The notes beneath the pieces are model-generated. The model was not told where the DNA came from. It saw only the letters and a program-made list of their open reading frames with translations, and ran no database searches. A DNA stretch of 64,000 nt from an uncultured Brachyspira sp. (lineage in GTDB: Bacteria > Spirochaetota > Brachyspiria > Brachyspirales > Brachyspiraceae), in contig NZ_CAJUPR010000004.1 in assembly GCF_910588665.1 (NCBI RefSeq), positions 1-64,000 on the forward strand, written 5' to 3'. How positions within the stretch are numbered: the first letter of the stretch is position 1; every line of letters starts with the position of its first letter. Position numbers and translations under genes: made by a program. Positions 24,963 through 34,367 of the stretch are shown here, piece by piece.

Positions 24963-25925
24963 TCACCAAGTATTTTTTATTTCTTTTAAAATAGATTCTG
25001 TTAATTTTATGGTATTTACATCATCTTCTATTGAAACAAATCTTTTATCTTTACCTAATATGCAGTTTGCAAAATGCTCATCTTCTAATTTTAATGGATT
25101 ATCCCTATGAATGAATACTCTCTCTATAATAGATTCCTGCTTATAATTAATGCCTACAGAAGTTTTTATGTTGCTCTGACTAGCCGCCTGTCTGTGTATT
25201 GTTATATCCTGAGTTGCATAATCTAATAAAAAGTATGCTTCTTCGGTACTTATTGCAAGTGTTCTTATTTTTTCCTGAGTTATACGGCTTGCACTTATAG
25301 AGGCTATAGTTTCGTCTTCAAACTCTATTAAAGCGCTTGCTATGTCTTCATTTTTTGTTTTTATTCTCTTTCCGCTTGCAGAAAATTTTATAATAGGCTT
25401 TTTTACTAATGAAGTTACAATATCTAAATCATGAATCATTATATCAAATACAACGCCTACATCGGTAATACGGGGAGTAAACGGTGCTAATCTTCTTGCC
25501 TCTATTAAATAAGGTTTTTTTATTATATTATGAAGTTCCTGAACGGCTCCGTTAAATCTCTCAACATGACCTACCTGAAGTATAACATTTTTTTGTTTTA
25601 CAATATCCTGCAATTCTAAAGCCTGAGCATAAGTTTCTGTCATAGGTTTTTCCACTAATACATGTTTTCCTTTTTCAATTGCTTTTTTTGTTATTTCAAA
25701 GTGGTAAATTGTGGGACTGGCTATTATTATGGCATCGGAATTATCTAAAGCTTCATCTGCGCTTTTAAATCTTTTTATATTGTATTTTTTAGATATTTCA
25801 TCAAGATGATTTTCATCAGCATCATATATGCCAGATAAGTTTATATTATTTATTTGATTTATAACATTGAGATGAAACTGTCCCATTCTTCCCACGCCTA
25901 TAAGACTTATATTTACTTTATCCAT
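24963..25925 (-). CDS. Gfo/Idh/MocA-family NAD(P)-dependent oxidoreductase
   Basis: A 320-residue sugar dehydrogenase. The N-terminal Rossmann fold starts NISLIGVGRMGQFHLNVI (dinucleotide-binding GxGxxG), with AIIIASPTIYHFEITKKAI and the signature HVLVEKPMTETYAQA carrying the catalytic Lys near residue 94. The C-terminal domain contains LQVGHVERFNGAVQEL and GVVFDIMIHDLDIV with the conserved His. The VGHVERFN text recalls UDP-GlcNAc 3-dehydrogenase (GnnA) of 2,3-diamino-sugar lipid A synthesis, but no partner transaminase is adjacent, so substrate stays open. Confidence 0.85.
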   Translation of the reverse strand: MDKVNISLIGVGRMGQFHLNVINQINNINLSGIYDADENHLDEISKKYNIKRFKSADEALDNSDAIIIASPTIYHFEITKKAIEKGKHVLVEKPMTETYAQALELQDIVKQKNVILQVGHVERFNGAVQELHNIIKKPYLIEARRLAPFTPRITDVGVVFDIMIHDLDIVTSLVKKPIIKFSASGKRIKTKNEDIASALIEFEDETIASISASRITQEKIRTLAISTEEAYFLLDYATQDITIHRQAASQSNIKTSVGINYKQESIIERVFIHRDNPLKLEDEHFANCILGKDKRFVSIEDDVNTIKLTESILKEIKNTW

Positions 25926-26076
25926 TTAAGAATCCTTTTTATTATATTTTATTTAAAATTATAAATTTAATTTTTATAAATTCAATACTAATTTTTTATT
26001 TTATACACTATCTAATATTGTAAAAATATAGTATATTTTTTATATAATAATTTAAATTAAAAAAACGGAGCTTATA

Positions 26077-27735
26077 ATGAAAACAGATATAGAAATAGCA
26101 CAGGAATGCAATTTAGAGAGAATAGGGAAGATAGCTGATAAATTAAAATTAACAGAAGATGATTATGAAGTTTACGGAAAATATAAGGCTAAAATTGAAT
26201 TGTCGCTTTTAGATAAATTAAATGATAAAAATGACGGAAAATTAATATTGGTAACCGCTGTAACTCCTACGCCTGCAGGAGAAGGTAAATCAACAGTTAC
26301 AATAGGGCTTAGTCAGGGATTAAACAGAATAGGAAAAAATGCTATTGCAGCTTTAAGAGAACCTTCTTTAGGACCTGTATTCGGCATAAAAGGAGGAGCC
26401 TGCGGAGGCGGATATTCTCAGATTGTTCCTATGGAAGATATTAATCTGCATTTTAATGGTGATTTTCATGCAATTACCAGCGCACATAATTTAATAGCTG
26501 CATGCATTGATAATCATATTAAGCAGGGAAATGAATTGAAAATAGATGTTAATAATATAGTATTTAAAAGAGCTCTTGATATGAATGACAGATCATTGCG
26601 TGATATTGTTATAGGACTTGGAGGAAGCGGGAATGGTATTGTAAGGCAGTCTTCATTTCAAATAACTGTTTCATCTGAAATTATGGCTATACTTTGTCTT
26701 TCAAATTCATTGACGGATTTAAAAAATAGAATAGGAAATATTATATTTGCTTATGATATTAATGATAATCCTCTTAAGGTAAAAGATCTAAAAGTAGAAG
26801 GAGCTGCCTCAGCATTGCTTAAAGATGCCATAAAACCTAATCTAGTTCAGACACTTGAAAATACGCCTGCTATAGTTCATGGAGGACCTTTTGCCAATAT
26901 TGCGCATGGCTGCAATTCTATACTTGCGACTAAAATGGCTTTGAAGCTTGGGGATTATGCTGTAACCGAGGCTGGTTTTGCAGCAGATTTGGGAGCCGAA
27001 AAGTTTCTTGATATAAAATGCCGCATTGCCGATTTAAAGCCGAACTGCATAGTATTGGTTGCCACTATAAGAGCATTGAAGCATCATGGAGGTGCAAAAG
27101 AGCTTAATAAAGAGGATTTAAATGCCTTGACCGAAGGTTTTAAAAATCTGGATAAGCATATTGAAAATATGCAGAAATATAATATTCCTGTAATTGTTGC
27201 TGTTAATAAATTTTATTCCGATACCAATAAAGAGATAGAATGCATAATAAAGCATTGCGGAGATATAGGCATAGATATTTCATTATGCGATGTTTGGTCT
27301 AAAGGAGGGGAAGGAGCTATTGATTTGGCGCATAAAGTAGTAAGCAGGGCTTTAGATTACAATTATAAGCCTCTGTATGATTTGAATAAAACTATAAGGG
27401 AGAAAATAGAAATTATATGTAAGGAAATATACGGAGCAGGGGAGGTTAAATTTTCTAATAAAGCTTTAAATACAATAAAAAAATTGGAAAGTATGGGAAT
27501 AGGTAATTTGCCTATATGCATATCGAAAACGCAAAAATCTATATCGGATAATCCTGCTTTATTAAATGCTCCTAAAGATTATACTTTGAATATTGATGAG
27601 GTAAAAGCCGCTTTAGGAGCAGGTTTTATTATAGTTATGGCTGGCGGTATTATAGATATGCCTGGTCTTCCTAAGATTCCTGCTGCATGCGGCATAGATA
27701 TAGATGAAAACGGAAAGATAACAGGATTATTTTAA
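26077..27735 (+). CDS. fhs: Formate-tetrahydrofolate ligase
   Basis: Fhs joins formate to tetrahydrofolate using ATP, giving 10-formyl-tetrahydrofolate. The 552-residue protein is of standard length. The nucleotide-binding loop TPTPAGEGKSTVTIGLSQGL begins near residue 64; further hallmarks are REPSLGPVFGIKGGACGGGY near 100, HFNGDFHAITSAHNL, FVHGGPFANIAHGCNS-like text (IVHGGPFANIAHG) and VTEAGFAADLGAEKF. AACGGAG precedes the ATG. It ends at an imperfect hairpin. It complements GlyA in one-carbon supply. Confidence 0.96.
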   Translation: MKTDIEIAQECNLERIGKIADKLKLTEDDYEVYGKYKAKIELSLLDKLNDKNDGKLILVTAVTPTPAGEGKSTVTIGLSQGLNRIGKNAIAALREPSLGPVFGIKGGACGGGYSQIVPMEDINLHFNGDFHAITSAHNLIAACIDNHIKQGNELKIDVNNIVFKRALDMNDRSLRDIVIGLGGSGNGIVRQSSFQITVSSEIMAILCLSNSLTDLKNRIGNIIFAYDINDNPLKVKDLKVEGAASALLKDAIKPNLVQTLENTPAIVHGGPFANIAHGCNSILATKMALKLGDYAVTEAGFAADLGAEKFLDIKCRIADLKPNCIVLVATIRALKHHGGAKELNKEDLNALTEGFKNLDKHIENMQKYNIPVIVAVNKFYSDTNKEIECIIKHCGDIGIDISLCDVWSKGGEGAIDLAHKVVSRALDYNYKPLYDLNKTIREKIEIICKEIYGAGEVKFSNKALNTIKKLESMGIGNLPICISKTQKSISDNPALLNAPKDYTLNIDEVKAALGAGFIIVMAGGIIDMPGLPKIPAACGIDIDENGKITGLF

Positions 27736-27771
27736 AACAAACAGCTATGATTTATTTCATAGCTGTTGTTT
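27735..27771. terminator. Hairpin terminator after fhs
   Basis: AAACAAACAGCTATGA (27735-27750) pairs with TCATAGCTGTTGTTT (27757-27771) with one bulged A. It lies between convergent genes. Confidence 0.65.
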
Positions 27772-27793
27772 GCGCATTGCATTATAAAAAAAT

Positions 27794-30358
27794 TTATTGC
27801 GTATCTGTATTATTTTCTTCTGTTTCAGCAGTATTGTTTTCTGTTTCTATAGGTTCGGACTGAATAGATGGTAATTTAATATTGTCAATATCTTCTGCTT
27901 TGATATTTAAATCCATTCTTCTTATAACGGTTTTTGCAGTTTTAATATCAACGGCTTCTCCTAAAGCGTCAATCAATGTTATTTCAGATTCTTCATTTTT
28001 ATATTGCTTCATTTCAAGAATATAACCTTCGCCGTCTTTAGCTATAGTAGTTTTATTTTTTCCGTCATCTTCAATATCTATAATAACTCCGTCTGCTCTT
28101 ACTTCATGAATTAAACTTCTTCCGTCAGTATAGTTTTTTGAATTGTACATACTTCCGTCAGGTTCCGTAGCTGTAGTTTCAGTGTTTCCTAAAGCATCTT
28201 TTGTATATATTACAGTGGAGCCGTTAGGTTTTACAGTAGTAGTTATGCTGCTTGAGTCTGCGGCTGTAACTTCCGTTACGGTGCTTGAATCTGTATTAAT
28301 TGTTGTAGTTTCTCTTGAGCCGTCCTGTCTTATTATTCTTTTTATGGCGGTTCCGTCATGCATTTTTATTTCGCTTATAGTATTATCAGATATCGTATCG
28401 GTTATAACGGTTCCGTCAACTTTTTTCGTTACAACAGTGAAAGAACCGTCTTCATTATATGTTTTTGTTATAATGCTGCCGTCATCAGATTTTATATTAT
28501 AAGAGAAAGTTCCTGAGCCTGCGGAATCCGATTTTCTTTCCTCAACTCTTCCGTCAGGATAAACCATTTTTAAATTGCTTATTCCGTTAGTATCTACAGA
28601 TGTTGTTCCTATACTTCCGTCTATATAATTTGCAGTTACAATATAGCTTCCGTCAGGATTTTCTGTTTTTACTATAACAGCTCCGTCAGATCTTTTAGTT
28701 TCCGTTTTTGTGTTTCCAAAATTATCTTCCGTTCTTTTTACTTCCGTTCCGTCTAAACTTCTTGTATAAAAAAATGTACCGCTGTCATCTTTATAATTTG
28801 TAGTAACGGAACCGTCGGATCTTTCCGCTGTAAACGATTTATTGCTTTCTGAAGTTTTTGTGTTTATAAAAGAACCGTCAGGGTATAAAGTATATTCAAA
28901 GATATCTCCAGAAGAAGTTTTTGTGCTTATAGATTTTGAGCTGTCTGTCATATAGGTTTCTACTTTTCTGTCTCCGTTTTCAAACAGTATATCTATTTCT
29001 CTTTTTCCATAAGGATATATTGTATAGGAAATTTCATAATTATTGGAATACATTTTTGTTTTTTCTGTTTTTCCGTTTTCATAAATTATTTTAACGCCGT
29101 TAGTATATATTGTTTCTCTTTCATAATCAAAATTAGGAAATATATTTTCTGTAGTTATACTTCCGTCATTATTTGTATTTATTCTGTAATTATTGGTAAA
29201 AGGAATAAATTTTACAGAAGAGTCATTGCTTCTTATAAGAGATATAACTTTTTCTAAAGATTCTTTTTGATAATAATCGCTTCCTGCATTGGTTAAAAAT
29301 ATTTCATAGGATACAGCTGCATTTGTTATATCCCCCATAGCAAGAAAAGTATGCCCCATATTAAGATATGCGCTGTAATATAAAGCCCAAGTATTGTATT
29401 TATCTACTGATGCGGCATTTGTTTTTATTTCAACAATATTTCCGTTAGTGTCTGTTGTGTTTGTCATTATTATTATATTTGTTATGCTGTAAGGATTTTT
29501 TTCAGTTATTACATAAGATGAGCCCGATATTGTGGAGTTTGTGCTTAATGAAACTGTATTAGAATCCGATGCTGCAGGTTCATTTGGATTTACCACTTCA
29601 ATATTAAAATTATTATTTGCTTCAAATATTACGGTTGTATTTGTAAATATATAATCATTTGTATATGTATTAGTTATGACGACATTTGTAAATAACGGAA
29701 GTTTTGTAAATGTATTATTAAGTTTATTTATATTATTTTCATAATTAGTATTATTTACCGCATCTAATATATAATCTGTCGTGCTGTCAGATATAATTTC
29801 CTGAGTTAAAGATGTATTTTCTGATATTTCATTAGTAAATGATATATCATCTGCTGAATTATTTGAAGAATTTTCTAATGCATCAGATATAAATACCGTA
29901 TTAGTTACAGTATTCTGATAAACTGTATAATTAGTCATAATTTCATAATTGAGTTTAGCGGTATAAGTCGAATAAAGACGCTCTGCGGATCTTCTGTACC
30001 AAATCAATGCATCCTCATAATTTTTTAATTGATAATATGAGTTTGCTATATTATTGCAGTATGAATATGAATCGTTTATATCAAATGCGAGTTTATAATA
30101 ATCAATAGCGTTTTCATACTGCTTGTCTTGGAAATAGCATGCTCCTATATAATAATAAAGCATATCATTAGTGGAGAGCGGTCTTCTTTTCAGATACAAA
30201 AGAAAAGCTTCTCTTGCAAAATTATATTTTTTTTGAAAAAAAAGTTTTTCAGCATTATAAAATTCTCTGTCTATATTTCTATCATTATTCTGACCAAATA
30301 AAAATGATGATAATATTGCAAAAATAAATATTACAGATATTGCGGAAAATTTTTTCAT
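27794..30358 (-). CDS. Large exported protein: TPR repeats, Thr/Asn linker, Asp-Gly repeats
   Basis: An 854-residue protein with a signal peptide (FSAISVIFIFAILSSFLFGQ). Residues about 25-135 hold TPR-like helices (LFFQKKYNFAREAFLLYLKR; YENAIDYYKLAFDINDSYSY; YEDALIWYRRSAERLY). About 140-400 is low-complexity, rich in Asn, Thr and Ser, with another TPR-like stretch near 330 (AYLNMGHTFLAMGDITNAAV). From about 410 to 810 there are many short beta-type units ending in -DGS/-DGT/-PDG, roughly every 11-20 residues (EYTLYPDGSF, ERSDGSVTT, TENPDGSYIV, YNEDGSFTVVTKKVDGT). The C-terminus is acidic. I chose ATG 30358 (AAAGGA in front) over 30394. Probably periplasmic or outer-surface; function unknown. 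Long but with no interruption. Confidence 0.7.
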   Translation of the reverse strand: MKKFSAISVIFIFAILSSFLFGQNNDRNIDREFYNAEKLFFQKKYNFAREAFLLYLKRRPLSTNDMLYYYIGACYFQDKQYENAIDYYKLAFDINDSYSYCNNIANSYYQLKNYEDALIWYRRSAERLYSTYTAKLNYEIMTNYTVYQNTVTNTVFISDALENSSNNSADDISFTNEISENTSLTQEIISDSTTDYILDAVNNTNYENNINKLNNTFTKLPLFTNVVITNTYTNDYIFTNTTVIFEANNNFNIEVVNPNEPAASDSNTVSLSTNSTISGSSYVITEKNPYSITNIIIMTNTTDTNGNIVEIKTNAASVDKYNTWALYYSAYLNMGHTFLAMGDITNAAVSYEIFLTNAGSDYYQKESLEKVISLIRSNDSSVKFIPFTNNYRINTNNDGSITTENIFPNFDYERETIYTNGVKIIYENGKTEKTKMYSNNYEISYTIYPYGKREIDILFENGDRKVETYMTDSSKSISTKTSSGDIFEYTLYPDGSFINTKTSESNKSFTAERSDGSVTTNYKDDSGTFFYTRSLDGTEVKRTEDNFGNTKTETKRSDGAVIVKTENPDGSYIVTANYIDGSIGTTSVDTNGISNLKMVYPDGRVEERKSDSAGSGTFSYNIKSDDGSIITKTYNEDGSFTVVTKKVDGTVITDTISDNTISEIKMHDGTAIKRIIRQDGSRETTTINTDSSTVTEVTAADSSSITTTVKPNGSTVIYTKDALGNTETTATEPDGSMYNSKNYTDGRSLIHEVRADGVIIDIEDDGKNKTTIAKDGEGYILEMKQYKNEESEITLIDALGEAVDIKTAKTVIRRMDLNIKAEDIDNIKLPSIQSEPIETENNTAETEENNTDTQ

Positions 30359-30406
30359 AATAATATAATCCTTTTCATTAATTTTTAAGGACAATATTTA
30401 AAACTA

Positions 30407-30829
30407 TCAATTTTTTATATAGTCAAAATAATGATTAAACAGAGAATAAAGTATATATTCGCTGTATCCTCTCACCTTTTTATTTTTATCCAAAACATCA
30501 TTTAAAAATTCAAAAGTTTTATCATTAGGGTTTTCTATGTAATAGAGTCTCTCTTTAGACAGAGATAAACTTTCATTTTTTATCATTTTTATTAGAGATA
30601 ATTCTTTTAACTTATCTTTTTTATCTTCTCTGCTTGACTTATAAGAGAATAAACGCTTAACTAAATTTTCAAACACTATTTTATTATACATAACGGCTCT
30701 TCTTACATCTGTATCCACACTTCCGTCATAGCTGCTGATTTCACTGTCAAATATAGCAATAGATACAGCAGATTTAATGTCGGCAAATACAGCCTTTTCT
30801 TCTTTCAGTTGAAATTTTTTATTAGACAT
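30407..30829 (-). CDS. Hypothetical protein, 140 aa
   Basis: A charged, helical, probably cytoplasmic protein (MSNKKFQLKEEKAVFADIKS at the start; YSEYILYSLFNHYFDYIKN at the end). It has no signal peptide or membrane segment, and I recognise no family. It lies 48 bases upstream of the large TPR/Asp-Gly gene on the same strand, so the two may be co-transcribed. Confidence 0.55.
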   Translation of the reverse strand: MSNKKFQLKEEKAVFADIKSAVSIAIFDSEISSYDGSVDTDVRRAVMYNKIVFENLVKRLFSYKSSREDKKDKLKELSLIKMIKNESLSLSKERLYYIENPNDKTFEFLNDVLDKNKKVRGYSEYILYSLFNHYFDYIKN

Positions 30830-31110
30830 AATATCAGAAAATATTTTCCTTTAATTTAAAATATATTCTTTTAATATATCGACAAAACTTAAAAATTAAT
30901 TAGATTAAAAAATATTTGCTTTAAGAAATAATATAAATTTATATTCTTAAAATAAATACATAGAACTGATTTATAAAAAATTTTTAATAAAAGGAGGTAT
31001 TTTAATATTAAAGTTATTAATTTATTTTTATTTATAAACTTTTATATAATTTCTATTTTTTTATAATACTGAATATAATGCGGTAGAATTTATATTATTA
31101 TAATAAAAAA
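30830..31110. other. Gene-free AT-rich region with an orphan Shine-Dalgarno-like site
   Basis: No reading frame of use was found. AAAGGAGGT at about 30990-30998 on the plus strand is a perfect ribosome-binding sequence, but no ATG, GTG or TTG frame of any length follows; an ATA/ATT frame stops after about ten codons. It may be a relic or chance. Confidence 0.4.
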
Positions 31111-31140
31111 CCTTACATAATAAATACTTATTATGTAAGG
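31105..31140 (-). terminator. Intrinsic terminator of the cstA gene
   Basis: CCTTACATAATA (31111-31122) and TATTATGTAAGG (31129-31140) form a perfect 12-bp stem; on the minus strand it is followed by six T. Confidence 0.92.
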
Positions 31141-31162
31141 CATTATTTTTTATTAAATAAAA

Positions 31163-32830
31163 TTATTTGTTTTTAATAGGATCATTAGGATTAGAAGCTG
31201 TTTCTTTTGATAATCCTCGAGCCCATTGACCTGTAATAAATAATTCAACTACAGCTAATATTATCATAATAGCGGCAATTGCAGCCAATACATAACCATC
31301 AAAAGTAGCTTTCATAACATTAGTATATACCACTAAGCCAAGAGCAGAAAGAGTAACCGCAAACATAAATGTCAAAGGTATAATATTTTCCCAAGAAGTT
31401 CTTTTTTGTCTGTTTTTTATCCAGGCAGCAACAGCTAATAAAGATAATCCTGCCAATAATTGATTCGCACTTCCGAATATAGGCCAAATTCTGGCATAAC
31501 CGTAAAGTGTAAATCCTAAAGAGAATAGAACCGTAATGCCTGTTGCTATATAAGGATTAGTTAGAAAAGTTTTATGTACTCTTCCCGTAGAAGAAGTATA
31601 TTCGCCTAATTCCTGTATTAAGTATCTTCCTATACGGGTTGCACTATCTAATGAAGTTAATGCAAAAGAAGCAAAAGCTAAAGTAACGAAAGTTTTTCCC
31701 ATACTTAAAGGTATTCCGAAAGAAGTCATAAATGTTGCAACGCCTGTAGCAAATCTGGCGGCTGGAGTTCCTTGTCCGTTTCCTGCAACAGCTGAAACAC
31801 TCATTAAAGCAACTATAGCAACTATACCTTCAATAAGCATAGCTCCGTATCCAACTAATTTAGCATCTTTTTCACTGTTAAGCTGTTTAGCGCTTGTTCC
31901 TGAACTTACAAGGGCATGGAATCCTGATATGGCCCCGCATGCAACAGTAATGAAAAGAATCGGGAATAGATAATTTCCTGCGCTAGGCATAAATCCTGTG
32001 AATGCAGGTGTTTGCACGGCTGGTCTCATTATAACCAAACCTACAACGCCGCCTACTACCATAGCATAAAGCAGGAATGATGATAGATAATCTCTAGGCT
32101 GCAATAATATCCAAACAGGCATTAAAGAAGCACATATTATGTAAATAACTAATATTATCTGCCAATGTACTTTTTGTAAAGTTAAAAACGGGAATTTATC
32201 AGAAACAAAAATTATAGTAGCCAATAATGCAACGCCTATTATTGTTGAAACGGCAACGCTTGCCCCTCTTCTGTATACTAAGAAACCGAATAATAAAGCT
32301 AAAACAATAAACAGCATACTAGCGGTGCCTGCAGCCGCAGATTCTCTGTAATTGTCAACATTTACTGCAAAAGTACCTGCCGTAATATCTAAGAAAGCCG
32401 CAACTACCAAACATATAGTAATAAAGGCGTAAAGAGTAAACATTATTTTACCTTTTTGGCTTACATTATGTCTTATAACTTCTCCGATAGATTTACCTTC
32501 ATGTCTCAGAGAAGCAACTAATGAACCGTAATCATGCACTCCGCCAAAAAATACGCATCCAAATAAAATCCATAAATAAACTGGAAGCCAGCCAAACATA
32601 GTGGCGATTATGGGACCTGTAATAGGACCTGCTCCCGCTATTGATGAGAAATGGTGTCCCAATAATACTTTAGCATCTGTAGGCACATAGTCTCTTCCGT
32701 CTTTAAGAATATGTGCGGGGGTTTTCTTACCAGGGTCTATTCCCCATTTCTTTGCTAAATATGAACCATAAGTTATGTAAGCTATGAAAAATATGATCAT
32801 ACCTAACAATAAAAGAATGAAAGCATTCAT
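31163..32830 (-). CDS. cstA: CstA-family carbon starvation / pyruvate transporter
   Basis: An inner-membrane carrier of 555 residues with about 16 helices. CstA proteins import peptides or pyruvate under carbon limitation. Conserved text: YVPTDAKVLLGHHFSSIAGA then GPITGPIIATMFGWLPVYLW near residue 50, FFGGVHDYGSLVASLRHEGK near 95, ALVSSGTSAKQLNSEKDAKL near 305 and LDSATRIGRYLIQELGEY near 395. It is shorter than E. coli CstA (701) and similar to shorter members of the family. AAGGAG stands before ATG 32830. It follows a 174-residue hypothetical gene by 31 bases and ends at a strong terminator, so the two form an operon. Confidence 0.92.
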   Translation of the reverse strand: MNAFILLLLGMIIFFIAYITYGSYLAKKWGIDPGKKTPAHILKDGRDYVPTDAKVLLGHHFSSIAGAGPITGPIIATMFGWLPVYLWILFGCVFFGGVHDYGSLVASLRHEGKSIGEVIRHNVSQKGKIMFTLYAFITICLVVAAFLDITAGTFAVNVDNYRESAAAGTASMLFIVLALLFGFLVYRRGASVAVSTIIGVALLATIIFVSDKFPFLTLQKVHWQIILVIYIICASLMPVWILLQPRDYLSSFLLYAMVVGGVVGLVIMRPAVQTPAFTGFMPSAGNYLFPILFITVACGAISGFHALVSSGTSAKQLNSEKDAKLVGYGAMLIEGIVAIVALMSVSAVAGNGQGTPAARFATGVATFMTSFGIPLSMGKTFVTLAFASFALTSLDSATRIGRYLIQELGEYTSSTGRVHKTFLTNPYIATGITVLFSLGFTLYGYARIWPIFGSANQLLAGLSLLAVAAWIKNRQKRTSWENIIPLTFMFAVTLSALGLVVYTNVMKATFDGYVLAAIAAIMIILAVVELFITGQWARGLSKETASNPNDPIKNK

Positions 32831-32861
32831 TATATATCTCCTTACATTTTTTTATATCCTC

Positions 32862-33386
32862 CTAAAAATCAGAAAGAAGAAATTTTAATTCTTTCTTTCT
32901 CATTTTAGGTAAGTATACATTTTTATCAGCCATAGACACTATAACATATTGCGTCTCAGACCATCCATGAAATAAAAGCTTGTAATTAACTTTATAAAAG
33001 AATTTTTTCGCCATCTTTTCCCATTCTTTTTCCAAATGACTTTCTGTTACTATAATACCTGTGATAACGCTTCTTTTATGAAATTTATTAGGATTTGCAA
33101 GTATAGGTGTCAGTCTTATGAGCATTTCCTGAAAATTTTCTATATCTTCTTTTTTTAATTCTTTTATAAATCTTAAAAGCATATGTTCAAATACTGAATA
33201 GCCTTCATAAACTGTGGATTTAGTGATAAATGATTTGAAAAAATCATTTCTGTGAAAAGCATAAAGATCAAAGTATTCATCTTCTTTTTTTATTTCATAT
33301 TCTAAGTCGAAATGTCTCATTAATTTCTCTGAAACATTAAATATATATTTCTTTACATTTTCATTATTGATGTGAAGTTTTGCCAT
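32862..33386 (-). CDS. Hypothetical protein upstream of cstA, 174 aa
   Basis: A soluble, basic protein of mixed helix and strand (MAKLHINNENVKKYIFNVSE; VNYKLLFHGWSETQYVIVSM). No signal peptide or membrane segment. I do not recognise its family. It is 31 bases before cstA and in the same operon, so it may affect expression or function of the transporter; that is inference from position only. The 205-base gap upstream (33387-33591) has no gene. Confidence 0.6.
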   Translation of the reverse strand: MAKLHINNENVKKYIFNVSEKLMRHFDLEYEIKKEDEYFDLYAFHRNDFFKSFITKSTVYEGYSVFEHMLLRFIKELKKEDIENFQEMLIRLTPILANPNKFHKRSVITGIIVTESHLEKEWEKMAKKFFYKVNYKLLFHGWSETQYVIVSMADKNVYLPKMRKKELKFLLSDF

Positions 33387-33591
33387 GCCGCTTCTCCATG
33401 ATATATATTATATAAAGTTTTTTTTCATTGTCAAGCTTAAATATACTAAATAATAATAATTGTTATTTAGTATCATTTAATTTAAATTAAATATAATACT
33501 TTATAATTAATTTGATATATAAGATTTACTATTTATGATGGATTGACATCGGTTAATATTTACAAATATTGATGCTTTTTACAGCAGTATT

Positions 33592-34191
33592 TTAATATTG
33601 CAGGCTGTATATTGCAGATAATATAGTCTTCATTTTTTTTATAGCCAATGCTCTGTGACTTATAGAATTTTTTTCTTCTAATGTCATTTGGGCATAAGTT
33701 ATATTATATCCTTCAGGCTGAAATATGGGATCATAACCGAAACCGTCAATGCCTCTTGGTTTTTCTATTATTTTTCCATTAACTTTTCCTTCCAAAGCTA
33801 TATAATAACTATCATCTAATACACATACAGCCGAAGTTATGAAGCATGCGGTTCTGTCTTCTTCATTTTTTAATTCATCTAAAAGCATTTGTATTTTTTC
33901 TTCATAGCTTAAATTTTCTCCGCCGTATCTTGCCGAATATATTCCGGGTCTGCCATTTAAAGCATTGATGCAAAGTCCTGAATCGTCGGCTAATGAAGGA
34001 AGTTTAGTATGATTATATACAGCTTTAGCTTTTATAAGAGAGTTTTCAATAAATGTGTTTCCGTTTTCTATTATTTCATTTATATCATGAGGCATAGGCA
34101 TTATTTCCTTTACAATATTTCCTTTAAATATAGCCTCTATTTCTTTTAATTTATGCTTATTTGAGGTTGCTATTACTAATTTATTCAGCAT
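33592..34191 (-). CDS. rdgB: dITP/XTP pyrophosphatase, RdgB/HAM1 family
   Basis: RdgB clears deaminated purine triphosphates (dITP, XTP) from the nucleotide pool. The 199-residue protein has LVIATSNKHKLKEIEAIF at the start, SLADDSGLCINALNGRPGIYS near residue 65 with the catalytic/metal Asp-Asp, ACFITSAVCVL, and GFGYDPIFQPEGYNITYAQM then SHRALAIKKM near the C-terminus: all family landmarks. I prefer ATG 34191 over 34197, since AAGGA would sit only a few bases before the first. Confidence 0.95.
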   Translation of the reverse strand: MLNKLVIATSNKHKLKEIEAIFKGNIVKEIMPMPHDINEIIENGNTFIENSLIKAKAVYNHTKLPSLADDSGLCINALNGRPGIYSARYGGENLSYEEKIQMLLDELKNEEDRTACFITSAVCVLDDSYYIALEGKVNGKIIEKPRGIDGFGYDPIFQPEGYNITYAQMTLEEKNSISHRALAIKKMKTILSAIYSLQY

Positions 34192-34367
34192 ATTCATATC
34201 CTTATAAATACTTTTTAATTTTTAAATATTATAAATACTTGTAAAAAAATCATCAAAAAATAGATTAAGTTTATACGGCGTCTTTCAGAATAAAGTTTTT
34301 ATTATAAAAAATATTATGACTTTAATTAATTATCATTTTTAAAAAATAATAAAGACTTATTTACTTA

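Noticed and set aside
28143..28502. Plus-strand 119-codon frame opposite the Asp-Gly repeats
   Set aside because: Created by the repeated DG codons on the other strand; no promoter or ribosome site.
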